Notes: a model not told the origin generated them from the letters alone. Shown: positions 26,576-35,311, counted from the first letter of the stretch. The stretch: DNA of 64,000 bases from Abyssibius sp040880065 (GCA_040880065.1 JBBDJE010000060.1:3271-67270), one strand, 5' to 3'. Translations and numbers: made by a program.

Positions 26576-27369
26576 TAGCCATTGGCGCGGGGCGTAACCC
26601 CCGGCACATGTGCAATGAAGAACGGGTTTTCATAACCCGGCTTGCCATAGGTGAGCGGTGCCAGCGTATCGGCGCGCAGCACATAGCCACCCGCTGCGGC
26701 GAGCACGGCATGGCCGGCGGCGGTATCCCATTCCATTGTGCGGCCAAGGCGCGGGTATAGATCCGCCTCGCCCGCTGCCAGCAGGCAAAATTTGAGCGAT
26801 GAGCCCGCCGCGCGGAAATCGCCCACCGGATACTGCGCGATATAAGCATCGGTTGCAGCATCGCGGTGCGATTTGGAGGCGACAACGATCAGCGCATCGG
26901 GCTGCGGCACATGCAATTGCAACCTGTTCAGCGCGCCGGGTGTTGTGGCATCAAACGGGCCGATCTCTTCATAGGCGCAGCCCATACCGGTGACAAACAG
27001 CCGTTCGCGTGCTGGCGCATAGACCACGCCCGCAACCGGCTGGCCGTTTTCAATAAGCGCGATGTTCACCGTGAAATCGCCGCGTTTCTGCACAAATTCC
27101 TTGGTGCCATCCAGCGGGTCAACAATGAAGAAACGCGTATGATGCCGGCCATGGCTTTCGGCCTGCTCTTCGGTCACGACGGCAATATCGGCAAAGGCCA
27201 TGCGCAATCCGGTCGAGATGATCGCATCGGCGGCTTCGTCGGCAGCGGTCAGCGGGCTTTGATCTTCCTTGAGGCGCAGGCCGATATCGTCGCTTTGGTA
27301 AAAGCGCATGATCTCGGCACCGGCTTTAAGCGCCAGATTGCGCAGCGTTACGATTGTGTGATCCAGCAC
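26575..27369 (-). CDS. cysQ: 3'(2'),5'-bisphosphate nucleotidase CysQ (inositol monophosphatase family)
   Basis: Mg-dependent phosphatase of 264 aa that hydrolyses 3'-phosphoadenosine 5'-phosphate (PAP) to AMP. Metal-binding motifs are VVTEEQ (E67, E68), the hallmark VDPLDGTKEF (D84, D87) and WDTAAGHAVLAAAGG near the C-terminus. It begins with GTG at 27369 behind AGGA. It is the first gene of the minus-strand operon that ends with the sulfotransferase; sulfotransfer from PAPS releases PAP, so the pairing makes metabolic sense. Confidence 0.9.
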   Translation of the reverse strand: MLDHTIVTLRNLALKAGAEIMRFYQSDDIGLRLKEDQSPLTAADEAADAIISTGLRMAFADIAVVTEEQAESHGRHHTRFFIVDPLDGTKEFVQKRGDFTVNIALIENGQPVAGVVYAPARERLFVTGMGCAYEEIGPFDATTPGALNRLQLHVPQPDALIVVASKSHRDAATDAYIAQYPVGDFRAAGSSLKFCLLAAGEADLYPRLGRTMEWDTAAGHAVLAAAGGYVLRADTLAPLTYGKPGYENPFFIAHVPGVTPRANG

Positions 27370-27462
27370 GGCCTATCCTCGCTTCGGGCTTGATTGTTTA
27401 CCTGCTCTTATGGCCTTGTGGGCAAGCTGGCAACAGAGCGTAGCTGAATTTGGCCGACCTTC

Positions 27463-28305
27463 ATGGAAACCGAAGTTAAAAACCCGATTTTTGAACAGGC
27501 GCTGCCCACAACAATGCTGGGTGCTGCGTTCAACTTCAGTGAGCGGGTTTATCATGCCACCGTGCACGAAATCCGCAAATCATCCGGCAATGCCCCTTTG
27601 GGTATTTTGAACGAGATGCTGCAGACAATCATGTATGTCGCCATGTTCTATTTTCTGTATCAGATCATCAGCTTGCGCGGCCTTGCCATTCGGGGCGACT
27701 TTATCCTGTTCCTGCTGACGGGCGTTTTTCTGTTCCTGTTACATAACCGGGCAATCCGCTCGGTGCTGAGTTCGGTAGATGCAACGCAGCCGATCATGCT
27801 GCACCGCCCGATGACAACCATGCTCTCGATCGCCTCAAAGGCGCTTTCGGGGCTGTATTTCCAGCTTTCGGCTGCGGGCCTGATTCTGTTTTTCGTGTTC
27901 ATCTTTCGTGGCGGAATCGAGCTTCAAGACCCGTTCGGCCTTGTGCTGCCGGTGTTTACAGCCTGGTCAAGCGGGATTGCCATTGGATTGGTGTTTCTCA
28001 TGCTGCGCCCCTTTGCGCCCAAACTGGTCGGGCTGGTTTCTATGGTCTATATGCGCGCCAATATGGTCACTTCGGGCAAGGCGATGCCCGCGGCCTATAT
28101 GCCTGCGGTCATGATCGACTGGTTTGACTGGAACCCGCTGTTTCATTCCATAGATCAGGCCCGCGACGCGACATTTGTGAACTATGACACCGCAGTCAGC
28201 TCGCCCACCTACGCGCTTTATTTTACACTGCTTTTCGTGCTTTTTGGTCTGATGGGCGAGTTCTGGATGCGGCAGAATATGTCGGCAAGCTGGGGCAATA
28301 GATGA
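27463..28305 (+). CDS. ABC-2 type polysaccharide export permease (KpsM-like)
   Basis: Inner-membrane protein of 280 aa with about six hydrophobic segments and the ABC-2 membrane fold used for export of capsule, O-antigen and similar polymers. The segment LFHSIDQARDATFVNYD before the last TM pair is typical of this family. The usual ATPase (KpsT) is not adjacent, so it must use one encoded elsewhere. It is divergent from cysQ, 93 bp apart, and probably exports the product of the minus-strand operon. Overlaps the downstream thioesterase start by 4 bp. Confidence 0.75.
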   Translation: METEVKNPIFEQALPTTMLGAAFNFSERVYHATVHEIRKSSGNAPLGILNEMLQTIMYVAMFYFLYQIISLRGLAIRGDFILFLLTGVFLFLLHNRAIRSVLSSVDATQPIMLHRPMTTMLSIASKALSGLYFQLSAAGLILFFVFIFRGGIELQDPFGLVLPVFTAWSSGIAIGLVFLMLRPFAPKLVGLVSMVYMRANMVTSGKAMPAAYMPAVMIDWFDWNPLFHSIDQARDATFVNYDTAVSSPTYALYFTLLFVLFGLMGEFWMRQNMSASWGNR

Positions 28306-28685
28306 GCTCTGCACCGCAAGGCGTTCTGGCGCTGCAAACCATTGCCATGCCCGCTGATACCAATGCCAATGGCGATATTTTTGGCGGCTGGCTTATGGGC
28401 CAGATGGACCTTGGCGCCTCGGTTCTGGCGCGCCAGCGGGCGCAAGGCCGTGTCGCCACTGTCGCGGTAGATGCGATGACCTTTTACAAACCTGTTTTAG
28501 TGGGCGACCTCGTATCTTTATGGGCAAAGCTGGTTCACACGGGCAAAACCTCGATGAAAATCGAGGTTGAGGTCTGGGTCACCCGCCAGCCGGGCAACCA
28601 GCTTTTTCGCGTCACCTCGGCACGGTTCGTGTTTGTCGCGGTGGATAAAGCGGGCCAAAAGCGCGACCTGTCTGCCGGTGACTAA
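28302..28685 (+). CDS. Acyl-CoA thioesterase, YciA-like
   Basis: Hot-dog-fold thioesterase of 127 aa. The motif ANGDIFGGWLMGQMDLGA (with the catalytic-type Asp) and VDAMTFYKPVLVGDLVSLW are those of YciA, which hydrolyses a range of acyl-CoAs in the cytoplasm. Slightly shorter than E. coli YciA. Coupled to the ABC-2 permease by an ATGA-type overlap, although a functional link is not obvious. Confidence 0.88.
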   Translation: MSSAPQGVLALQTIAMPADTNANGDIFGGWLMGQMDLGASVLARQRAQGRVATVAVDAMTFYKPVLVGDLVSLWAKLVHTGKTSMKIEVEVWVTRQPGNQLFRVTSARFVFVAVDKAGQKRDLSAGD

Positions 28686-28764
28686 ATCTAACGGTTGCGG
28701 CTTTTCGGCGCGGGTGTTTCGCGCTAAACGTGGCATGGATTTCAAATTATATCGGGGCGTTCGC

Positions 28765-29379
28765 ATGAAACTCACGCTAATTTTGGCGCTGCTATGTGGC
28801 TTGACGGGCACGGCATTTGCACAGGGTTACGGCCCATCGCTTTACGATGTGGCCAATGTGGCCAGTGATGATGTGCTCAATATTCGCAGCGCTCCCGATG
28901 CCGACAGCCCCAGCCTTGGCAGCCTGCGTCCCGATGCGCGCGGCATCGAGGTGACGGGGCAAAGCGCCGATGGCAAATGGGCGCGCATCAATCATGGCGA
29001 ATCGGCAGGATGGGTAGCCTTGCGCTTTTTGCGCCTTGCGGCCAACTGGGCCGATGGCACGCCTTTCGGGTTGGTGTGCAGCGGGACAGAGCCGTTCTGG
29101 TCTATCCGCGCCCTGCCCGGATATCTGGAATATTCGGACGCAAACGGTGCGTCGCAACGCTATCGCGAGCAGGAGCGGTTGCGCGGCGCGGGCGTTGGCT
29201 TTGCCGATCTGGCGATTATCGGGCGCGGCGACGATCAAACCGCCTCGATGATAATTTCGCCCGCAAGCTGCAATGATGGGATGAGCGACCTTGAGTTTGC
29301 GCTGCGCATTCAACTGCTGCGCCCCGGCGCGCAAATGCCGCTTTTGTCGGGCTGTTGCAGCATGATTGCAGCGCAATAG
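28765..29379 (+). CDS. Exported SH3-domain protein
   Basis: Periplasmic protein of 204 aa. The ATG at 28765 gives a good Sec signal peptide (about 1-19, ending AFAQG); an upstream extension of the frame is not credible. A bacterial SH3 domain follows (about 30-95, DVLNIRSAPDADSPSLG, then GWVALRFL), and then a COG3650-like domain with CSGTEPFWS and four cysteines in total (two adjacent in LLSGCCSM). Possibly binds cell-wall material. Stand-alone, upstream of dnaK. Confidence 0.7.
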   Translation: MKLTLILALLCGLTGTAFAQGYGPSLYDVANVASDDVLNIRSAPDADSPSLGSLRPDARGIEVTGQSADGKWARINHGESAGWVALRFLRLAANWADGTPFGLVCSGTEPFWSIRALPGYLEYSDANGASQRYREQERLRGAGVGFADLAIIGRGDDQTASMIISPASCNDGMSDLEFALRIQLLRPGAQMPLLSGCCSMIAAQ

Positions 29380-29441
29380 CTGCAATAATGTAACTTTAAG
29401 CATCATTTTGAAGCAAATCAGCGCGCAAATCCTTACGAGCG

Positions 29442-29470
29442 CTTGCGACCGGATTGCTGCGCTCTTATAT
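29442..29470 (+). promoter_or_regulatory. Probable sigma-32 (RpoH) heat-shock promoter of dnaKJ
   Basis: CTTGCGACC (29442-29450) and CTTATAT (29464-29470) are separated by 13 bp, close to the alphaproteobacterial RpoH pattern (CTTG...CYTATnT). The site lies about 80 bp upstream of the dnaK ATG in a 170-bp gap, exactly where a heat-shock promoter is expected. Confidence 0.6.
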
Positions 29471-29549
29471 ACCCGTCGAACTTTGGGATGAGCATCACGG
29501 GGCCGAATGCGGACCGGGCGCTCACAATCGCCACTGAAAGGAAGACCAC

Positions 29550-31460
29550 ATGGCTAAAGTAATCGGCATTGACCTTGGAACCACAAACTCCTGTGTTGCC
29601 ATCATGGATGGTGCGGCACCGCGCGTTATTGAAAACTCTGAAGGCGCACGCACCACGCCTTCGATCGTTGCCTTCACCGATGAAGAACGGCTTGTCGGCC
29701 AATCGGCCAAGCGCCAGGCTGTCACCAACCCCACCAACACGATGTTCGCCATCAAGCGCCTGATCGGGCGCCGGTTTGAAGACCCGTTGGTTGAAAAAGA
29801 CCGCGGCCTCGTGCCTTACGAAATTGTTAAGGGCGATAATGGCGATGCGTGGGTTGAAGCCCGTGGCGAAAAATATTCGCCCAGCCAGATCTCGGCCTTC
29901 ATCCTTGGGAAAATGAAGGAAACGGCCGAAAGCTATTTGGGCGAAACCGTGACCCAGGCCGTTATTACCGTTCCCGCATATTTCAACGACGCCCAGCGCC
30001 AGGCCACCAAAGACGCCGGTAAAATCGCCGGGCTTGAAGTGCTGCGCATTATCAACGAGCCGACCGCGGCTGCGCTGGCTTACGGGCTTGACCGCAAGGA
30101 AAGCAAAACCATCGCGGTTTATGACCTTGGCGGCGGCACGTTCGATATTACCATTCTGGAGATTGACGACGGACTTTTCGAGGTTAAATCGACCAATGGC
30201 GACACCTTCCTTGGCGGTGAAGACTTTGACATGCGCATTGTCGAATATCTGGCAGGCGAGTTCAAAAAAGAGAACGGCGTTGACCTGACAAAAGACAAAA
30301 TGGCGTTGCAGCGTCTGAAAGAAGCCGCCGAAAAAGCCAAGATCGAGCTGTCTTCCTCCACCCAGACCGAGATCAACCAGCCGTTCATCTCGATGGACCC
30401 GAAAACCAGCCAGCCCTTGCACCTTGTGCTGAAGCTGACCCGCGCCAAGCTGGAAAGCCTTGTGGGTGATCTGATCGCCAAGTCGATGAAACCTTGCCAG
30501 GCTGCGTTGAAAGATGCGGGGCTGAGCAAGGCCGATATCGACGAGGTTGTTCTGGTTGGCGGTATGACCCGTATGCCAAAGGTCATGGAAGAAGTGACCA
30601 AATTCTTCGGCAAAGAGCCCAATAAAGGCGTAAACCCCGACGAGGTTGTGGCGCTGGGTGCGGCTATTCAGGCCGGTGTTTTGCAGGGCGATGTCAAAGA
30701 CGTTGTGCTGCTGGATGTAACACCGCTTTCGTTGGGCATTGAAACGCTTGGCGGTGTGTTCACGCGCCTGATCGACCGTAACACCACGATCCCGACGAAG
30801 AAGTCTCAGGTTTTCTCGACCGCAGAAGACAACCAGAATGCCGTGACCATCCGCTGTTTCCAGGGCGAGCGTGAAATGGCCGCCGACAATAAAATGCTCG
30901 GCCAGTTCAACCTTGAACAAATTCCGCCCGCCCCGCGTGGCTTGCCAAAAATCGAGGTGACGTTTGATATTGATGCCAATGGTATCGTATCGGTGTCGGC
31001 CAAAGACCAAGGCACCGGCAAGGAACAGAAGATCACCATTCAGGCGAGCGGTGGCCTGTCGGATGACGATATCGACAAAATGGTGCGCGAGGCGGAGGAA
31101 AACGCCGAAGCCGACAAGGCGCGCAAAGATCTGGTCGAGGCACGTAATGCTGCCGAAAGCCTGATCCACGGCACCGAAAAGTCGATCGCCGAGCATGGCG
31201 ACAAGGTTGATCCGTCAACCGTTGAGGTGATCGAACTGTCGATCAAGGCGCTGAAGGAAACGCTTGAAAGCGACGATGCGGAAAAAATCCGCGCGCGCTG
31301 TCAGGATGTGACCGAAGCCGCGATGAAGCTGGGCGAAGCCATCTACAAAGCCCAGGCTGAAGAAGCCGAAGCCGAAGGCAATGCCGCCGGTGAAGGCGCG
31401 TCGGGCGATGATGATGTGGTCGACGCCGATTTCGAAGACATCGACGGCAAAAAGTCGTGA
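29550..31460 (+). CDS. dnaK: Molecular chaperone DnaK (Hsp70)
   Basis: Hsp70 of 636 aa, full length. N-terminal ATPase domain starts KVIGIDLGTTNSCVAIM, with DLGGGTFDITILEI and EVVLVGGMTRMPKV phosphate motifs, then the linker DVVLLDVTPLSLGIETLGG and the substrate-binding domain, ending in an acidic tail (DDDVVDADFEDID). ATP-driven folding together with DnaJ and GrpE. A GAAAGGAAG ribosome site precedes the ATG. dnaJ follows after 65 bp with a hairpin between. Confidence 0.98.
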   Translation: MAKVIGIDLGTTNSCVAIMDGAAPRVIENSEGARTTPSIVAFTDEERLVGQSAKRQAVTNPTNTMFAIKRLIGRRFEDPLVEKDRGLVPYEIVKGDNGDAWVEARGEKYSPSQISAFILGKMKETAESYLGETVTQAVITVPAYFNDAQRQATKDAGKIAGLEVLRIINEPTAAALAYGLDRKESKTIAVYDLGGGTFDITILEIDDGLFEVKSTNGDTFLGGEDFDMRIVEYLAGEFKKENGVDLTKDKMALQRLKEAAEKAKIELSSSTQTEINQPFISMDPKTSQPLHLVLKLTRAKLESLVGDLIAKSMKPCQAALKDAGLSKADIDEVVLVGGMTRMPKVMEEVTKFFGKEPNKGVNPDEVVALGAAIQAGVLQGDVKDVVLLDVTPLSLGIETLGGVFTRLIDRNTTIPTKKSQVFSTAEDNQNAVTIRCFQGEREMAADNKMLGQFNLEQIPPAPRGLPKIEVTFDIDANGIVSVSAKDQGTGKEQKITIQASGGLSDDDIDKMVREAEENAEADKARKDLVEARNAAESLIHGTEKSIAEHGDKVDPSTVEVIELSIKALKETLESDDAEKIRARCQDVTEAAMKLGEAIYKAQAEEAEAEGNAAGEGASGDDDVVDADFEDIDGKKS

Positions 31461-31477
31461 ACTAGCGAACAATAGCG

Positions 31478-31504
31478 AAGGGGCTCGCAGCCGCGGGCCC
31501 TTTT
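31478..31504 (+). terminator. Hairpin between dnaK and dnaJ (terminator or attenuator)
   Basis: An 11-bp stem with two G-U pairs (31478-31488 and 31493-31503) and a 4-base loop is followed by a short T-run. It would reduce, not block, read-through into dnaJ, giving more DnaK than DnaJ. This matches the usual dnaK/dnaJ arrangement. Confidence 0.7.
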
Positions 31505-31525
31505 GCATTGAGCGGGAATATCCCA

Positions 31526-32692
31526 ATGGCAAAACGTGACTATTATGATGTGTTGGGGGCAACAAAGGGTGCCTCGGCAGATGAGTTGAAAAAAGCCTTT
31601 CGCAAGAAGGTGAAAGAGCTGCACCCCGACCAGAATCAGGACAATCCCAATGCCGAGGCGCAGTTCAAGGATGTGAACGAAGCCTATGACATTCTGAAAG
31701 ACACAAATAAACGCGCCGCCTATGACCGGTTTGGCCATGCGGCATTCGAAGGCGGCACGGGTGCGAGCGCGGGCGGCGGCGGGTTCCACCCCGGCGCACG
31801 TCAGGGCGGCGGTGATTTCACTTCGGCCTTTTCCGATGTGTTCGACGATTTGTTCGGTGACTTCATGGGCGGTGGTGGCCGGCGCAATGCCGGGCCGCGC
31901 GGCGCTGCGCGTGGTGCCGATTTGCGTTACAATCTGCGCGTATCGCTGGAAGACGCCTATCACGGCAAAGCGGCGACAATCACCGTGCCCGGCTCTACCG
32001 CATGCGAAAAATGCAACGGCACGGGTGCTGAAGGCGGGGCCGAGCCAACCACATGCCCGACCTGTTCGGGCATGGGCAAGGTACGTGCCCAGCAGGGGTT
32101 TTTCACGGTCGAACGCACCTGCCCCACCTGTTCGGGGCGCGGTCAGGTTATCAAGAACCCCTGCGGTGCATGTGCCGGTGCCGGGCGCGTGCAGCGCGAT
32201 CGCACGCTCTCGGTCAACGTGCCCTCGGGCGTTGAAACCGGCACGCGCATTCGCCTCGCTGGCGAGGGCGAGGCTGGTTTGCGCGGCGGACCTCCGGGGG
32301 ATTTGTATATCTTTATCGAGGTGCGCGAGCACGGCATTTTCCAGCGCGACGGGCAGAACCTTTACTGCCGCATTCCGGTTGCCATGGCGACAGCGGCACT
32401 GGGCGGCAAGATAGAAGCCCCTACGCTGGATGGTGGCCGTTCGCGCGTTGACGTGCCCGCCGGTGTGCAAAGCGGCAAGCAGTTGCGCCTGCGCGGCAAG
32501 GGTATGCCGGCGCTGCGCGGCAGCCAGTTTGGCGATATGTATATCGAACTGGCCGTTGAAACGCCGGTGAACCTCACAGCCCGCCAGCGCGAATTGCTGC
32601 GCGAATTTGAAGAGCTTTCCAAGGATAACAACCCCGAAGGCAGCGACTTCTTTTCACGCGTGCGCAAATTCTGGGACGGGATGAAAGGCTAG
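31526..32692 (+). CDS. dnaJ: Chaperone protein DnaJ (Hsp40)
   Basis: Class I J-protein of 388 aa. J domain with HPD (33-35), Gly-rich stretch (GTGASAGGGG), a zinc domain with four CxxCxGxG repeats (CEKCNGTG, CPTCSGMG, CPTCSGRG, CGACAGAG) and the C-terminal substrate domains. Stimulates DnaK ATPase and delivers unfolded clients. The ATG at 31526 (MAKRDYYDVLG) is chosen over an upstream in-frame ATG at 31508 because the canonical N-terminus starts there. Confidence 0.97.
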   Translation: MAKRDYYDVLGATKGASADELKKAFRKKVKELHPDQNQDNPNAEAQFKDVNEAYDILKDTNKRAAYDRFGHAAFEGGTGASAGGGGFHPGARQGGGDFTSAFSDVFDDLFGDFMGGGGRRNAGPRGAARGADLRYNLRVSLEDAYHGKAATITVPGSTACEKCNGTGAEGGAEPTTCPTCSGMGKVRAQQGFFTVERTCPTCSGRGQVIKNPCGACAGAGRVQRDRTLSVNVPSGVETGTRIRLAGEGEAGLRGGPPGDLYIFIEVREHGIFQRDGQNLYCRIPVAMATAALGGKIEAPTLDGGRSRVDVPAGVQSGKQLRLRGKGMPALRGSQFGDMYIELAVETPVNLTARQRELLREFEELSKDNNPEGSDFFSRVRKFWDGMKG

Positions 32693-32700
32693 CGCCTCAA

Positions 32701-32752
32701 GCCCAGCCCGCCTTGCCCAGCCCGCGTTGCCCAGCCTGAAAGCGTGTTCAGG
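32701..32752. repeat. 14-bp tandem repeat plus hairpin at the dnaJ/thioredoxin junction
   Basis: GCCCAGCCCGCSTT occurs twice in full (32701-32714, 32715-32728) and once in part (32729-32738). It runs into a 6-bp stem CCTGAA/TTCAGG (32735-32752) with a 6-base loop. It lies between two converging genes and may end transcription, although there is no T-run. Confidence 0.6.
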
Positions 32753-33164
32753 CCGTCGCAGCGAGGCCCGCATCAAGCAATGCACGAATGTCATTGGCGC
32801 GGGTTTGGGCGACAAGGCGGCCAAGCTCGGCATCGCCCTTTAGCACCAGCAAGGTTGAGCGGCGTGGGATGTTGCGGCTGGTTGTCACCGCGTGGCGCCG
32901 GTATTCATCCCAATCAACGCGCACAAATTTCATTGCAGCGGCATAGGCCGGGTTCGCATCGGTGAGCTGCTCGATCACGCGGCTTTGTGTGCGGCAGGTA
33001 GAACACCATGTGGCGTGGTAATCAACAAACACCACCTCGCCCGCGGCCAGATACGCCGCAATCATCCCCGGTCGATAGGCTTCAAACCCTGCACCCGCTG
33101 CCTGTAGCCAGGACGGGATAGCGAGGGACACTGCCCCCAGCCCGATAAAGTTACGTCTGTCCAT
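32748..33164 (-). CDS. Exported thioredoxin-fold protein
   Basis: Protein of 138 aa with a twin-arginine-like signal (MDRRNFIGLGAVSLAIPSW) and a thioredoxin core; the active site is WCSTC (C54, C57). Probably a periplasmic thiol-disulfide protein. It directly follows the CcdA-like gene (9 bp), which could feed it electrons from cytoplasmic thioredoxin. The C-terminal part (about 95-138) is poorly conserved. Confidence 0.8.
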   Translation of the reverse strand: MDRRNFIGLGAVSLAIPSWLQAAGAGFEAYRPGMIAAYLAAGEVVFVDYHATWCSTCRTQSRVIEQLTDANPAYAAAMKFVRVDWDEYRRHAVTTSRNIPRRSTLLVLKGDAELGRLVAQTRANDIRALLDAGLAATA

Positions 33165-33173
33165 GATTTCTCC

Positions 33174-33887
33174 TTACAGAATGGTTGAAAAGTCGACGAG
33201 CCAATGCGGCAGCGTATCAAGCAGCCAGATCTCTGCCATGCGCAGCGCGCCGGTGAGTATGGCAAGGCCGACAAGCAGCAGGCTTGCACCCATAATCCAG
33301 CGCCCCCGCCGCCCGGCCCTGCGCAGCCCGTCTGAAGGGCGGCGTTGCAGGCCACGGCTGCCATAGGCCAGCCCAAGCATCACAACCGAAACCCCGATGC
33401 CAAAGGCAAGCATGATCAACGCTGCCCGCCCGAGGGTTTCGCCACCATAGGCGAGCGCGATGGCGCTGCCCAAAGTTGGCCCCACGCAGGGCCCCCAGAC
33501 AGCGCCAAGCAAGCTGCCGGTCAGAAACTGGCCAAGGTTGCCGCGCGGGGTGATCGCGCCGATCTGCCGGTCGGCGCTGCGCGCCAGCGGTGCTGTAGCC
33601 AGTGCAAAGCCGCGTGAAAAGGCGGGCACAAGCAGGATAAGGCCGAATGCTACCATCAGCATAGCGGCGATGGTTTGCACATGGGTCTCGTCAAAGCCGA
33701 GCCTTTGGCCAAGCGTTGCCAGCAGCAGCCCCACCGCGACAAATGACAGGCAAAGCCCGAGGGTTAGCGCAAGCGGGCCATAGCGGTTTGACGCCTGCGC
33801 CGACCCCAGAACCACGGGCAGCAGCGGCAACACACAGGGGTTGATGAGGGTCAGCGCCCCGGCGGCAAAGGCAAATAGAAACTCCAT
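33174..33887 (-). CDS. CcdA/DsbD-beta-like thiol-electron transmembrane protein
   Basis: Inner-membrane protein of 237 aa with about six TM helices. The two conserved redox cysteines are seen at LINPCVLPLLP (C18) and VWGPCVGPTLG (C134), the CcdA/DsbD-beta signature. It moves reducing equivalents from cytoplasmic thioredoxin to the periplasm. In operon with the thioredoxin-fold gene, with cytochrome c maturation or periplasmic disulfide reduction as likely uses. Confidence 0.88.
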   Translation of the reverse strand: MEFLFAFAAGALTLINPCVLPLLPVVLGSAQASNRYGPLALTLGLCLSFVAVGLLLATLGQRLGFDETHVQTIAAMLMVAFGLILLVPAFSRGFALATAPLARSADRQIGAITPRGNLGQFLTGSLLGAVWGPCVGPTLGSAIALAYGGETLGRAALIMLAFGIGVSVVMLGLAYGSRGLQRRPSDGLRRAGRRGRWIMGASLLLVGLAILTGALRMAEIWLLDTLPHWLVDFSTIL

Positions 33888-33933
33888 GCTGCAAACTAGG
33901 CAGACGGCGCGGGGCTGTCACTTGAACTTATCG

Positions 33934-34818
33934 TTAGCCTTGCGCGCGGCGCCTGCTGTTCTGGCGGCTGACCTGCACGGCCAGAATGCCGGCGGAAATG
34001 ACCAATACGCCCAAAGCATCGCGCAGGCTGACATGTTCATTGAGCATGAGAAACGCCACCAACACCCCCAAAAACGGGTTCAGAAAGTGGAAGGTTGCCG
34101 CCCGCGTGGCGCCAATACGGTTGACCAGCGCGAACCAGATGATTGTGGCCAACAGGCCGGGAACGAATGTCATATAGACAAAGGCCAGCGCCAATGGCAG
34201 CGAAGGCGTTACAACCCATGTTTCAAACAGCAGCGATACGGGGAAAAGAAAGCCCGCCCCGGCAAGCATTTGCAAGCCCACAACCATCAGCACATTGCCG
34301 GAGCTTTTGGTGGCGCGCATCAGCAATGTGGCGGTGGTAAGTGCGGCCAGGCCCACAACGCATAAAAGCACACCGGTAAGATCAACCCCGCCTTGTAACC
34401 GCGCCGCCATGATGATCAGCACGCCCACCAGCCCCGCGCAGAGCCCGATTATACCAAGCGGGCTTAGCTTTTCACGAAACAGCACCCAGCTGGTCGCGGC
34501 CACGGCAATTGGCAGCATCGAGGCGATAATTGCAGCTAAACCGGCCTCGATTTTCTGCATGGCCAGAAAGTTCAGGCCCAGATAGATGCCGTTTTGAAAA
34601 ATCCCGAACAGGATGATGGAGATCCATTGCGCCCGGCCAAGCCGCAGGCGCTGGCCCAACAGCCAGGCAAGCCCGACAGCAATAGCACCAGCAATAAGGA
34701 ACCGCACGCTGAGCATAAGAAAGGGCGGGGCATATTGAACGGCGATACGCGCGGCAGTAAAGGCGCTGGACCATAAAACAGCAAATGTGAGCCCAAGGCC
34801 AAGCGCACGAATATCCAT
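33934..34818 (-). CDS. EamA-family (DMT) transporter
   Basis: Membrane protein of 294 aa with about ten TM segments arranged as two EamA repeats. First repeat has VLWSSAFTAARIAVQYAPP; the second includes LVNRIGATRAATFHFLNPFLGVL and a last helix GVLVISAGILAVQVSR. Drug/metabolite exporter of unknown substrate. The ATG at 34818 is chosen (GGGGTTGAT ahead); the frame runs 19 codons further 5' without support. Confidence 0.87.
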   Translation of the reverse strand: MDIRALGLGLTFAVLWSSAFTAARIAVQYAPPFLMLSVRFLIAGAIAVGLAWLLGQRLRLGRAQWISIILFGIFQNGIYLGLNFLAMQKIEAGLAAIIASMLPIAVAATSWVLFREKLSPLGIIGLCAGLVGVLIIMAARLQGGVDLTGVLLCVVGLAALTTATLLMRATKSSGNVLMVVGLQMLAGAGFLFPVSLLFETWVVTPSLPLALAFVYMTFVPGLLATIIWFALVNRIGATRAATFHFLNPFLGVLVAFLMLNEHVSLRDALGVLVISAGILAVQVSRQNSRRRAQG

Positions 34819-34890
34819 ATCAACCCCAAAGAAAACAGGCCGCCCAAGGGCGACCCGATAAACACATGGCCGCAATGGGGCCGGGCTGAT

Positions 34891-35181
34891 TTAGCCGTTG
34901 ATCATGTCTTTCAGTGCCTTGGCGATGGTCACTTTGGCCACGCGGTCGGCAGGCTTTTGCATCTGCTCGCCCGTGGCGGGGTTGCGCACCATCCGCTCGG
35001 GGCGGGCGCGACAAGCGAATTTACCTAGACCGGGGAGTGTTACGGCGCCGCCTGCGGCCATTTCGCTGGAAACGATGTTGGCAAGGGCATCAAGCGAGCG
35101 GTTTGCGCTGGCTTTGTCGCTACCGGTTGCTTCGGCGAGTGCGGCGACAAGCTGTGTCTTGGTCATCGGCTTCTGGGTCAT
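34891..35181 (-). CDS. HU-type DNA-binding protein
   Basis: Histone-like protein of 96 aa. The HU pattern is clear: TKTQLVAALAEATGSDKASA, VTLPGLGKFACRARPERMVRNPATGEQ (the DNA-binding arm) and a basic C-terminus. The ATG at 35181 follows an AGGGATGGA site with better spacing than the ATG at 35190; an ATG at 35166 is a third option. Bends and compacts DNA. Upstream gap of about 120 bp would hold its promoter, not resolved by eye. Confidence 0.93.
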   Translation of the reverse strand: MTQKPMTKTQLVAALAEATGSDKASANRSLDALANIVSSEMAAGGAVTLPGLGKFACRARPERMVRNPATGEQMQKPADRVAKVTIAKALKDMING

Positions 35182-35311
35182 TTTTTCCATCCCTGTTTCT
35201 TGCGTTTCTTCTGGCCAATTGCCCGAAGGTTATAAGCTGGCATAGGCCAAGTTGAATATTGAACTCAATAAGCAATATGTTCGATGCCGCAGTTTTGCCG
35301 TATTTTCTGCG

